Below are positions 55,527 to 63,738 of a stretch of 64,000 bases of DNA, piece by piece. Location: assembly GCF_018613325.1 (NCBI RefSeq), contig NZ_JAGGQJ010000011.1, forward strand, positions 248,001 to 312,000. Direction: 5' to 3'. Numbering within the stretch: the first letter of the stretch is position 1; each line of letters begins with the position of its first letter. The notes under the pieces are model-generated. The model made no database searches, was not told where the DNA came from, and was given only the letters and a program-made list of their open reading frames with translations. This DNA comes from Bacillus sp. ISL-34 (lineage in GTDB: Bacteria > Bacillota > Bacilli > Bacillales > DSM-1321). The position numbers and the translations under genes are program-made.

Positions 55527-56353
55527 TGCGATATATAAAACTAGTGAACTTTGAAATCAATCGTTTCAGTAAAATCTATCTTAGCTTATTGTTGATCACC
55601 TTGGTTTCGCAATTTGCAGGAGTGATCATCGTAACCAAGAGTCTTCTTAAAGATGCCAGGGAGACCATTTCAAATGAAAAACTATCGGATGCAGCTTATA
55701 TTGCAAATTATGGAGGCATTGATTTTACCCATATCGCCAATACCCTCTTGTTTGTAGGACCGATTGCGCTAAGTGCGGTTGCCCTTATTTTTTATATTTT
55801 CCTTATTTGGTACCGTGATTGGTTTGGAAAAAATACGTTCATTTATCGTCTATTGATGTTACCGACATCCAGATTATCGATCTACCTTTCCAAAGCTACG
55901 GCCATCTTCCTGATGGTATTAGGGATGATTGCTTTCCAAATCATCATTTTACCAATGGAGAATGCCCTATTTCATTCAAATGTTCCGGAAGCGCTTTTGA
56001 ATGAAATATCAATTTCCACCATCACGAAAGCCAGTCAGGTTTTGGCATTGATCATCCCAAGCACGTTCACTCAATTCCTGCTTTCGTATGGCATTGGTCT
56101 TATGGTCATGTCGATATTATTCACGGCGATCATGTTTGAAAGAAGTTTCCGCATAAAAGGAGTCGTAATGGGCTTGGTATATTGCGGAATTGCTATAGCG
56201 TTGTTTTTAGCTCCATTTTTCGTAATGGCGTTTGGGGATTTCTATTTTTACCCTAATGAATTATTTGGCCTGTTGCTCGCATTAGGAATCATTTTGACAG
56301 GATTATCGGTTTGGCTTGGCGCTTGGTTATTGAAAAATCGCGTGACCGTATAA
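55523..56353 (+). CDS. ABC-2-like permease of the YtrA-like operon
   Basis: 276 aa with six hydrophobic helices and no recognisable EAA loop. FLIWYRDWFGKNTFIYRLLMLPTSRLSIYLSKA is typical of the permeases paired with YtrA-type regulators in bacilli. ATG overlaps the ATPase stop. Substrate unknown. Confidence 0.8.
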   Translation: MMRYIKLVNFEINRFSKIYLSLLLITLVSQFAGVIIVTKSLLKDARETISNEKLSDAAYIANYGGIDFTHIANTLLFVGPIALSAVALIFYIFLIWYRDWFGKNTFIYRLLMLPTSRLSIYLSKATAIFLMVLGMIAFQIIILPMENALFHSNVPEALLNEISISTITKASQVLALIIPSTFTQFLLSYGIGLMVMSILFTAIMFERSFRIKGVVMGLVYCGIAIALFLAPFFVMAFGDFYFYPNELFGLLLALGIILTGLSVWLGAWLLKNRVTV

Positions 56354-56378
56354 CAACAACTTTAAAGGAGTGAACAAG

Positions 56379-57599
56379 GTGAAACGTTATTTATGCAGCA
56401 TCATTATTGGAATGGTTGTTATCTTAAGCATCGGGACCTATTATGTCAAAGTAGCTTCCTCTGCTTCCAGCCTTCCAAAGTATACGTTCAAGACACTGGA
56501 AGGCAGTGATAAAGAGCTTGATCCGGTGATCATAAATGCTTCGCTTGATAATGGTCCTTTTTATGAATCATTAACATTTGAATCCAATACAACCACATAT
56601 GACAGTGAAAGATCTTACTTGGAGAACTTAAATGGAAGACAAGATCATCAAATTGAAAGATTAGTAAAAGAACATCGTTCATTTATGCGTGGCAAGGATT
56701 CCATTAGTTCTTTATATGAAGACGATGATTTTCTCGCTTACGCTTGGGTGAATAGCGATATTACGAATAACGGGAAAATGGAAGCGGAGTTTGATATCGG
56801 TTTACTGGAAAAGAAAGATGAAGAGGAAACTTCTTTCCAAATCGAGCTTCCCAATCAAGAGAGAATCATGAATGCTGATGTCAGGGATGTGCAGTTGGTC
56901 CATTCAAAACTACAGGTTTTAACGATGAATGATGTGAATGTTAACATTGAGAAGCAGACAAAAGAAGTTCATCTGTATACGATCGATGTAGCCAATAAAA
57001 GAGTCTTGAGCGATAAAACCCTTGTTTCTGAAACCTTCACTTACCCTAATCAAGTTGATTTCGAGATGCCAATCGAAGTTGCTCCCTCCCAGCCAAACGA
57101 CATGGTATTAATTTCGTTAATTAAAGGGGTAAATCATGAGGATGGCTTTGAGGAAAAGCTAAAGGAAAGCAAGCTGTTATCATATAATTATGAAACGGAA
57201 AAATTAGAAACGGTTAAAAAAGAATCTCTTAGCCTTGATATGGTAGGATCAGGATATGTGGACGGGAAAAACCTTTACCTAATTGATAAGAAATCCGATA
57301 ATTATCGCATTAAAATGTTTGACCTCAGCAGTCAAACATTAACGGATGATATGGAGCTGGATTTAGCTGTTAATAAAAAGGAACAAAACTTCGCTGCCAT
57401 TAAGAATGGGCGTGTGTACTTCCTATTAGGCAACGAAGTGGGTCAAATGGACAATTTAACATACAAGCCTGCCAAACTTCTGATTGCAGATATAAAGACT
57501 GGAAAGACTTTATATAAAGGTGAAACAGTCATGCAAGCAATAAATAAAAAGAACGGCAAAAAATTTGGATTTATTATCGGTGAATTAGACGTCAAATAA
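56379..57599 (+). CDS. Membrane-anchored extracytoplasmic protein of the YtrA-like operon
   Basis: 406 aa. One N-terminal helix (YLCSIIIGMVVILSIGTYYV) with a large outside part rich in short beta strands (KMFDLSSQTLTDDMELDL, YFLLGNEVGQM), consistent with a beta-propeller. No lipobox. GTG at 56379 is chosen because AAAGGAG lies 8 bp upstream. 25 bp after the permease; perhaps a sensor or accessory subunit of the transporter. No family recognised. Confidence 0.7.
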   Translation: MKRYLCSIIIGMVVILSIGTYYVKVASSASSLPKYTFKTLEGSDKELDPVIINASLDNGPFYESLTFESNTTTYDSERSYLENLNGRQDHQIERLVKEHRSFMRGKDSISSLYEDDDFLAYAWVNSDITNNGKMEAEFDIGLLEKKDEEETSFQIELPNQERIMNADVRDVQLVHSKLQVLTMNDVNVNIEKQTKEVHLYTIDVANKRVLSDKTLVSETFTYPNQVDFEMPIEVAPSQPNDMVLISLIKGVNHEDGFEEKLKESKLLSYNYETEKLETVKKESLSLDMVGSGYVDGKNLYLIDKKSDNYRIKMFDLSSQTLTDDMELDLAVNKKEQNFAAIKNGRVYFLLGNEVGQMDNLTYKPAKLLIADIKTGKTLYKGETVMQAINKKNGKKFGFIIGELDVK

Positions 57600-57613
57600 G
57601 GACCACTAACAAT

Positions 57614-57657
57614 AGAAGCTATCTCAAAAGTATAAACTTTTTTGACGGCTTCTTTTG
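57614..57657 (+). terminator. Terminator of the YtrA-like operon
   Basis: GAAGC...GCTTCTTTT outer stem with an inner TCAAAAGT / ACTTTTTTGA stem, starting 15 bp after the stop. Confidence 0.7.
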
Positions 57658-57662
57658 ATGAA

Positions 57663-57765
57663 GGTCGAATTATCGGTTGTTAAGGCTGAATTATTTCGCC
57701 TGTAGGTCGAATTATGGTTCATGACGGCTGAATTATCCCCCACGACGGATGCATTCCCGTGGGCA
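57663..57765. repeat. 21-nt periodic array E (core GGTCGAATTAT / GGCTGAATTAT)
   Basis: Five units begin at 57663, 57684, 57705, 57726 and 57747, exactly 21 nt apart. Odd units read GGTCGAATTAT and even units GGCTGAATTAT, again a 42-nt super-period; the fifth is degenerate. It lies between two convergent genes. Confidence 0.88.
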
Positions 57766-57790
57766 ATTAATCGGCTTACTGCTTTACATG

Positions 57791-57827
57791 AAAAAGGGAT
57801 ATCCACCAATGGGATATCCCTTTTTTT
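57791..57827. terminator. Terminator of the MFS gene (bidirectional)
   Basis: AAAAAGGGATATCC / GGATATCCCTTTTTTT hairpin with a 7-base loop. Confidence 0.93.
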
Positions 57828-57836
57828 GATTATCAT

Positions 57837-59036
57837 TTAAATGGAAGCTAAGTTCGTTCTGGCTGCACGTTCCTTCTTGCCGTGCAAGAAGTAGTAAAGG
57901 ACGGAAGTTGCGATGACAACAACGCCCAGGATGACATAAAGTGTGCTGTACCCTGTTACCGGAATGATGAATCCGAGAATATAAGGGCCGAATCCAAGTC
58001 CTGCATCAAGCATGATAAAGAAGGTCGACGTTGCCATCCCCATTCGGTGAGGCGGTGTCTGTTTAACGGCAATCGCCTGTGAGCTTGATTGCATATTACC
58101 GAATCCAAGGCCTATGAGGAAACCAGCTGCAAGTAAAGTGAAACTATTGGTTGTTATACTTAGAAGCAGCAAGCCGATCCCGAAAATAATGAACGCCGGA
58201 TACATAATGAAGTTCGATCCTTTCCGGTCCATTAACGGTCCTGAGAAAGGACGTGATAACAATACGGCTACTGCGTAAACGACAAAGAAGAAGCTTGCTG
58301 TATTGACCAGGTCGATTTCGATGGCATAGAAACTGATGAAAGAAAGGACGCTGGAATAACAGAATGCCAATAACAGAGTGATGATTGAGATGGGCAGTGC
58401 CTTAGGCTCAATGAAATTGGAAAGCTTGAATCCTTTGTTTTCCGTAACTTTGGCAGCCACTTTCAATGCCGGGACATAAAGGAAGAATGCTGTAATCAGG
58501 CTGATGACTCCTAAAGCCAGGCAGAAACTGAAAATCACTTGGAAGCTTGTATGTTGAGCCATATACAGACCGATGAAAGGACCGATTGCCGTCGCAAGTG
58601 TTGCACTCATGCTGTAATAGCCGATGCCTTCACCTTTTCGTGTTGCCGGGATGATCTGGGCGACGATCGTTCCTGTCGCAGTACTTGCCATCCCCATCGC
58701 CATCCCATGGATAAGGCGGTTAACAAGCAGGAAGCCAATTCCAAGGTCCACAAAATATAGAAGTGTTGTCAAAGTGAAAAAGATCAAACCTATGAATAAT
58801 GTTTTCTTGCGGCCGATTGAATCAATGAAACGGCCAATGAACAGACGTCCGATTAACGTCCCGATAATAAAAATACCCGATATGAGTCCGGCTTCGCTTG
58901 TAGAAGCATCCAATTCATTTACAGCATAGATGGCAAGTGTCACCATCAGTAAATAAAAGATTAATGTTATGAAAAAATTGATGGACGAAACGATGACAAA
59001 ATCCTTCGTCCACAGTCTAGGTCTGGATTGTTCCAT
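57837..59036 (-). CDS. MFS transporter, drug-efflux type
   Basis: 399 aa, 12 hydrophobic helices. GRLFIGRFIDSIGRKKT (loop 2-3 MFS motif) and SRPFSGPLMDRKGSN (loop 8-9 repeat) are both present, with MGMASTATGTIVAQ in TM4-5. AAGGAGAT lies 6 bp before the ATG. Directly downstream of a MarR gene on the same strand, so it is probably a repressed efflux pump. Confidence 0.88.
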   Translation of the reverse strand: MEQSRPRLWTKDFVIVSSINFFITLIFYLLMVTLAIYAVNELDASTSEAGLISGIFIIGTLIGRLFIGRFIDSIGRKKTLFIGLIFFTLTTLLYFVDLGIGFLLVNRLIHGMAMGMASTATGTIVAQIIPATRKGEGIGYYSMSATLATAIGPFIGLYMAQHTSFQVIFSFCLALGVISLITAFFLYVPALKVAAKVTENKGFKLSNFIEPKALPISIITLLLAFCYSSVLSFISFYAIEIDLVNTASFFFVVYAVAVLLSRPFSGPLMDRKGSNFIMYPAFIIFGIGLLLLSITTNSFTLLAAGFLIGLGFGNMQSSSQAIAVKQTPPHRMGMATSTFFIMLDAGLGFGPYILGFIIPVTGYSTLYVILGVVVIATSVLYYFLHGKKERAARTNLASI

Positions 59037-59048
59037 TTTATTATCTCC

Positions 59049-59477
59049 TTACTTGATTATGTTATTTCTTATCTCGCCCATGATGCGGATGGCTGCGAGC
59101 TGTTCCTCTTCAGTGATCCCTTTCAAGATTTCCTGTTCGTATTGATCGATTGTCACGCGGACTTCACTGTAGATCTTTTTGCCAAGCTCCGTAAGCCGCA
59201 TCCTTTTTTCGCGTCTGTCTTTGCCTGGGACATGCTCGACATACCCCAGCTCTTCCAAGCGGGCTATGGTTCTCGTAATTGTGGGTTTCTCCACACTTTG
59301 GTAATTGGCAAGCTCTACAAGCGTCGCCGAACCATAATTGGTTAAGTAATATAAAATGGACCATTGTGCCCTGTGTAAATCATGCTTGTTCAGCTGGATA
59401 TTAAGATTATTTTCAAATGGACGGTACAGCAGTAATAATTGCTGAAAGAATTTTTGGTAAGTCTTTATCAGAAACAC
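59049..59477 (-). CDS. MarR-family regulator
   Basis: 142 aa. Winged HTH at about residues 50-110 (LVELANYQSVEKPTITRTIARLEELGYVEH split here) ends in the wing DRREKRMRLTELGK. 12 bp upstream of the MFS gene, which it likely represses. GTG at 59477 is the only in-frame start near AAGGGG, but it overlaps that site, so the true start may be a few codons later. Confidence 0.88.
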   Translation of the reverse strand: MFLIKTYQKFFQQLLLLYRPFENNLNIQLNKHDLHRAQWSILYYLTNYGSATLVELANYQSVEKPTITRTIARLEELGYVEHVPGKDRREKRMRLTELGKKIYSEVRVTIDQYEQEILKGITEEEQLAAIRIMGEIRNNIIK

Positions 59478-59492
59478 CCCTTATAATCAATA

Positions 59493-59531
59493 TATAGTTA
59501 CCGTGAGTAATTGTTACCCTGAGTAACTATA
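59493..59531. promoter_or_regulatory. Probable MarR operator
   Basis: TATAGTTAC and GTAACTATA are exact arms 21 bp apart, with a second nested GAGTAA/TTACCC-type repeat between. It lies just upstream of the MarR start, where autorepression would act. Confidence 0.7.
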
Positions 59532-59586
59532 ATATCAAAATAAATCCATTCTGTCCACTCGGATTTGTATTGAGGTAAAAGAACCA

Positions 59587-59750
59587 AACTCATGAGTAAC
59601 GTCGAAATTTACGAGTAAAACGTCGAAACTCACGAGTAAAACGTCGAAACTCACGAGTAAAAGGCCGAAACTCACGAGTAAAACGCGGAAACTCACTAGT
59701 AAATGCCAATTCACGAGTAAAATGCCCAAACTCACGAGTTAAAGGCCCAA
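59587..59750. repeat. 21-nt periodic array C (core ACTCACGAGTAAAA)
   Basis: Eight units start at 59587, 59606, 59627, 59648, 59669, 59690, 59708 and 59729; most steps are 21 nt, with single steps of 19 and 18. Core as in array A. Located between the marR operator and the 3' end of the repetitive-protein gene. The rest of this 478-bp gap (59751-59955) shows nothing I can name. Confidence 0.93.
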
Positions 59751-59955
59751 AATGTAATATAAGCCATTTCAGGAGTGAAAAAGCGGGAAGAGTTGGAGAT
59801 TGGGTGGGATGTACATTGTTTTTGTATAAGCGATAGGGAGCGAGTGTGTATGCCAATTCCCGTAATAATGTAGATGAGATCACCAAAAAATTATGGGGTA
59901 GAGGAGTTATACGAAGATCCCTGATCGGATGAAGAGCGAACTTGCAGCCCCTTAA

Positions 59956-60606
59956 TCATAAGTGATAGTTGGCATAGCTATAATGGCCGTTATGTCCATC
60001 TTTACCTTTCTCGGGTTGTTCGGGTTCTGGGCCAAGTGAAAAGGCATCAATCAATATGAATGCACCGAAAACTTGGGTCCAGCTGCCAAGTAAAAGTATG
60101 TGTTCTCCTATCCGTCGTTTTTCATTTATTATGAAAATATTTCCTACCGATTCCAAAAAAGAACCGGCTGCAATGAGTCCATTTCCCTTGATCTCAAGAG
60201 AGCGTGAAATGGACTCCTCCGTCAATGATGCCCCGAATGCCTCAAAAGCTGCACCTAGGCCTTGGATTCCGCTGCCGAGTGCATCGGTTCTGGTGCCCTC
60301 TTCCTCTGAACCACTCAACTGTATATCTATTCCAACTGAATTTGCGATATTTCCAACAGCCTCAAGCCAAGCACCGAATATGAAATAGGTTTCCGATCGT
60401 TCATTTTCAGGGTTCGGCATTTTCGAACGGCCGATTGCCTGCAGCGAATTTCCAACGGCTTCGATGCCATTCCCTTTGAGGACCAGATCTTTTCCGAGGT
60501 TAGTCCCCGTTAAAGTTTGCCGGGTTTGCCCGATTGCACCTACAAGTGTTCCGATGCCAAGTAACCATGCTCCTGAAATAAGGAGGTCATCTCCATGAGT
60601 GATCAT
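59956..60606 (-). CDS. Glycine/alanine-rich internally repetitive protein (possibly DUF6944-like)
   Basis: 216 aa, built of about six repeats of roughly 35 aa with the pattern GxGLxAxGxxLxAxG: GAWLLGIGTLVGAIG, GNGIEAVGNSLQAIG, GAWLEAVGNIANSVG, GSGIQGLGAAFEAFG, GNGLIAAGSFLESVG, GSWTQVFGAFILIDA. No signal peptide or clear transmembrane helix, but the repeats are amphipathic. A family of repetitive bacillar proteins of this kind exists; I assign it only tentatively. Function unknown. Minus strand, standing alone. Confidence 0.7.
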   Translation of the reverse strand: MITHGDDLLISGAWLLGIGTLVGAIGQTRQTLTGTNLGKDLVLKGNGIEAVGNSLQAIGRSKMPNPENERSETYFIFGAWLEAVGNIANSVGIDIQLSGSEEEGTRTDALGSGIQGLGAAFEAFGASLTEESISRSLEIKGNGLIAAGSFLESVGNIFIINEKRRIGEHILLLGSWTQVFGAFILIDAFSLGPEPEQPEKGKDGHNGHYSYANYHL

Positions 60607-60741
60607 ATCCCAAACGCTCCTTAAAAGTGGTTATAGTATATTATTCAGGAAACAGTGTTTGTTTACATATAGCTTTAACACCGTGAGCTCTGGTTGAAAA
60701 TTACCTATTTATTGGTATAATGGCAGCTGGAGGAGATGATA

Positions 60742-61224
60742 TTGTCTTTTAATAATTTATTGCAAATGATTATTACTGCACTTTTCTTTATGGTTTTTAC
60801 GTTTTGTACCTGGTATGAAGGAAGTGAAATTCTGGATAGACCTTGGGAATGGAAGTATTCCACGCATTTCACACAAGTAAATGATGATCAGGCAATGGAT
60901 GCAGAAGATATTTCGAATTTCGATTATTTCGTGTATGCCGCAAAATTCAAACCGTTATTTCCATTTCTTATGGTCATCACAGCATCATACTTAATCATGC
61001 TTACGGGATATACTTTATCCAAAAAAAGTATTAAAAAAATGGCTCTTTTCTTATTTGGATTGGGTATCCTTTTTCTGCTTTCAAGTGGTTTTGTATCCAA
61101 TTCCCCGACTATTGGAGGAAATATCTTTCAAGCATTTTTTCTGATAGGCGGAATGATAGCCATATTAAGTGGAGCTCTATATTATTACCGGATGCCAAGA
61201 GGGTTCAATACATTAGTGAAGTAA
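60742..61224 (+). CDS. DUF4306/YjdJ-like membrane protein
   Basis: 160 aa with four hydrophobic helices. FCTWYEGSEILDRPWEWKYSTHF after TM1 is the hallmark of B. subtilis YjdJ and its DUF4306 relatives. Function unknown. TTG at 60742 is favoured because GGAGG ends 8 bp before it; the ATG at 60736 directly abuts that site. Confidence 0.75.
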   Translation: MSFNNLLQMIITALFFMVFTFCTWYEGSEILDRPWEWKYSTHFTQVNDDQAMDAEDISNFDYFVYAAKFKPLFPFLMVITASYLIMLTGYTLSKKSIKKMALFLFGLGILFLLSSGFVSNSPTIGGNIFQAFFLIGGMIAILSGALYYYRMPRGFNTLVK

Positions 61225-61227
61225 GGA

Positions 61228-61253
61228 AGGCTGCCGATGAGGCAGCTTTTTTT
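61228..61253 (+). terminator. Intrinsic terminator of the DUF4306 gene
   Basis: AGGCTGCC / GGCAGCTT hairpin with loop GATGA and a T7 tail. Confidence 0.9.
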
Positions 61254-61500
61254 GTGGAAAGATGACACAAAATAACGAAAAATAATAGTCATTTTCGCGA
61301 AATTCTTAGATTGAACTTCACTGAAATGTAGTTTATATTTAAGTCGAAATTGAGTAGACCAGTTGCTATATCACCAGCGGTGGACCCTTATCGGTTGGAT
61401 ATGCAGTTAAAAGCAAGACCTACTGTTTCCGGTAAAGAAGTGTGATGCAGTTGGGAAAAATTTATCCAGTGATTGAAGAATAAAGCGAAAAGGTGATAAT

Positions 61501-62148
61501 ATGTCAGGCAAAATTAAAATTGAACAGCCAAAGATCCCCCAAAACTTAACTCAAGCGAACTTTCAGGAAATATATTACCAAGATGAGCCTTATCTTGAGT
61601 CCTGTATCATAACCAATTGCACGATCGATAGAGAAAAGATGGATAAAATCGTATTATCACAGGTCGTCTTCAAAAATGTGACATTCAGCGATGTATCATT
61701 CAGGAATATCGAGCTGACGGATGTCATTTTTGATCATTGCGATTTGACGAATGCCGATTTCATGGGTGGCTCAATTCATCGGGTGGAATTCAAAGAGTCC
61801 AAACTATTAGGCATTAACCTGTCTGACGGAAGTTTAGGAAATGTCTCCTTTGAGAATTGCAACTTGAGTTTAAGTGCTTTTGGATATTCCGGTTTAAAGC
61901 AAGTGAAGTTCGATCATTGCTCATTGGAAAGTGCTGATTATTATGAGTGTAAATTCATCAAAGTGAAGTTCGAAACTTGTAGGTTAAATGAAGTGAACTT
62001 TTCCCGGACACCGCTCAAAGGAATTGATATTAGCAGTTCTACATTTCAAAGGCTTACCGTATCCCCGGAGGATTTAAATGGATGCGAAGTTTCCCCGGAC
62101 CAAGCGATAGTCTTTGCAGCCATGCTTGGACTGAAAATTAAAGAGTGA
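61501..62148 (+). CDS. Pentapeptide-repeat protein
   Basis: 215 aa. From about residue 35 to 190 it repeats A/V(D/N)F-like pentapeptides (VVFKNVTFSDVSF, LTNADFMGGSIHRVEF, SLESADYYECKF, LNEVNFSRTPL), a right-handed quadrilateral beta-helix. Cysteines recur at repeat ends (FENC, FDHC, FETC). Relatives range from gyrase-protecting Qnr proteins to unknowns; this one has no obvious partner. AAAAGGTG precedes the ATG. Confidence 0.87.
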   Translation: MSGKIKIEQPKIPQNLTQANFQEIYYQDEPYLESCIITNCTIDREKMDKIVLSQVVFKNVTFSDVSFRNIELTDVIFDHCDLTNADFMGGSIHRVEFKESKLLGINLSDGSLGNVSFENCNLSLSAFGYSGLKQVKFDHCSLESADYYECKFIKVKFETCRLNEVNFSRTPLKGIDISSSTFQRLTVSPEDLNGCEVSPDQAIVFAAMLGLKIKE

Positions 62149-62224
62149 ACCTTTTTAAGATGAAAAAAGACTTAGTGGAGAGTAAACTTCGCTGGCGGCG
62201 AGATCTTTCAATAAAGTTGAAACG

Positions 62225-62254
62225 AGGGACTACCGGATTTGGTGGTCCTTTTTG
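62225..62254 (+). terminator. Terminator after the pentapeptide gene
   Basis: GGGACTACC / GGTGGTCC stem with T5. Confidence 0.85.
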
Positions 62255-62408
62255 AGTCGGCTTGTCACTAATTAAGGGAAGTTTTATTGGAGATTTGTAG
62301 TAAAAATGGGTAGCGTGAATAGAAATATATAAATTTCGGAAAGTATGGAATATTTGCACAAATACAGGATTACTTTACAATATTTGTTAGGTGGAAGGGG
62401 GATTGAAC

Positions 62409-63095
62409 GTGATTATCAATAAGGTCACTTTGTATAGTCATGCATGGGATGAAATGCGGAATTTTTATGTTGATGTGTTAGGATTTGAGTTACTATCGCA
62501 AACTGGTGATGTTTTTGAAATTAAGGCAGGGGAAAGTGTGCTTGAAATTAAAAAAAATCATCACAAGGGAAAGCCTTTTTACCATTTTGCCATGAACATA
62601 CCGACCAATTTATTTACTTCGGCAAAAGCATGGGCGAAATCAAAAGTGGAATTGACTAGAGAAGATGATGACGACGAAGTTTATTTCAGCTATTCAGATG
62701 CACATGCTTTTTATTTTTTAGACCCTTCAGGCAACATTGTCGAATTCATATCGAGATATTCCGTATCACCCGAATCCGAGGCTGATTCTTTTTCAGCTCA
62801 AAACGTCCTGTGCATTAGTGAAATAAACCTTACGACAGATGAAGTCAGGGCTTTGGGAAATGAGTTGATCAATAATGGTGTACCTGTAAGGAATGGTGAA
62901 GCGATAAGTGAAGATGGATTGAATTTCATGGGGGAACATGAAGCAGGTTCGTTTTTACTTTTAGGTCCAAGGAAAAGGCGTTGGATTTTCTCGAATAAAG
63001 AGTCGGAAATCTTTCCGCTTTCGATAGTCATAAATCAGCAACTAGATATCTCATTGGATGGCGAAGGAATAATGGAACTGAAAAAAGTGGAATGA
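62409..63095 (+). CDS. VOC-superfamily (glyoxalase-fold) protein
   Basis: 228 aa. First VOC half at residues 1-115 (VTLYSHAWDEMRNFYVDVLGFEL, FLDPSGNIVEFISR with the metal-ligand glutamate). The second half (VLCISEINLTTDEV) is diverged. Likely a dioxygenase/isomerase-fold or binding protein, substrate unknown. GTG at 62409 is chosen after AAGGGGGA; longer starts overlap that site. Confidence 0.8.
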   Translation: MIINKVTLYSHAWDEMRNFYVDVLGFELLSQTGDVFEIKAGESVLEIKKNHHKGKPFYHFAMNIPTNLFTSAKAWAKSKVELTREDDDDEVYFSYSDAHAFYFLDPSGNIVEFISRYSVSPESEADSFSAQNVLCISEINLTTDEVRALGNELINNGVPVRNGEAISEDGLNFMGEHEAGSFLLLGPRKRRWIFSNKESEIFPLSIVINQQLDISLDGEGIMELKKVE

Positions 63096-63187
63096 TGTAG
63101 ATTTATATTTTGGCCATAAACTTCATTGTACCGATTCAATCATGAAAGCGAACGCAGAAGCAGGGCTGCCTGCCATTGGAGAAACTT

Positions 63188-63226
63188 GATACTCCTAATA
63201 ATAGTTTATTAATAATTAGGAGTATC
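63188..63226. terminator. Hairpin after the VOC gene
   Basis: GATACTCCTAAT / ATTAGGAGTATC arms; the minus-strand side also follows the zinc-ribbon gene stop. Confidence 0.7.
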
Positions 63227-63327
63227 ACTTTTATTTAAATAAGGCTATATTAAAATTTTTAATAAATCTCCTTTGGTTCACAAACGTAAGTTAGCTGCAT
63301 ATATTTTATTTTTACTTAATAAATTCT

Positions 63328-63498
63328 CTAGAAAGCTACGTAACCACAATTTGGGCATACAGATGCTTTAGGGTTTGCAGAAACACTATTGAAAAGTCCT
63401 TTCTTTTGACTAAGCTTTATTCCGTACATTCCGCATTGAACATTTACTTTGCAATCATCTATCATTTCAGTTTGGCACTGATTACAAATTCTTTTCAT
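63328..63498 (-). CDS. Short zinc-ribbon protein (56 aa)
   Basis: Starts with ATG at 63498 after AAGGAGTATTTTA. It encodes KRICNQCQTEM, a central CKVNVQCGMYGIKLS and a C-terminal CPNCGYV: two CxxC pairs plus two further cysteines, typical of a zinc ribbon. Below the usual length cutoff for gene callers. Role unknown; nucleic-acid or metal binding is the default expectation. Confidence 0.75.
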   Translation of the reverse strand: MKRICNQCQTEMIDDCKVNVQCGMYGIKLSQKKGLFNSVSANPKASVCPNCGYVAF

Positions 63499-63738
63499 TA
63501 AAATACTCCTTTTTCATTTAAAAAATACTTAAGTAGAAACACTCTGAATTCAATGTTTATTTTAACATAAATATCCAAAACACCTTATGGCATTTTGAAA
63601 TACTAAAGAATAGTCATGTTAATAGCAGGAAGAATTGATAACTTAGCAGTCTAAAAGAAATTAACAACACATTTTAAATGTTCCTAGCCGAACATAAAAA
63701 AGAGGTGAATACTGCACCATAACCCAAGGAGCAAAGCC

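Noticed and set aside
59535-59886. Minus-strand frames of 66 and 98 codons through array C
   Set aside because: Repeat-driven open frames without ribosome site or family signal.
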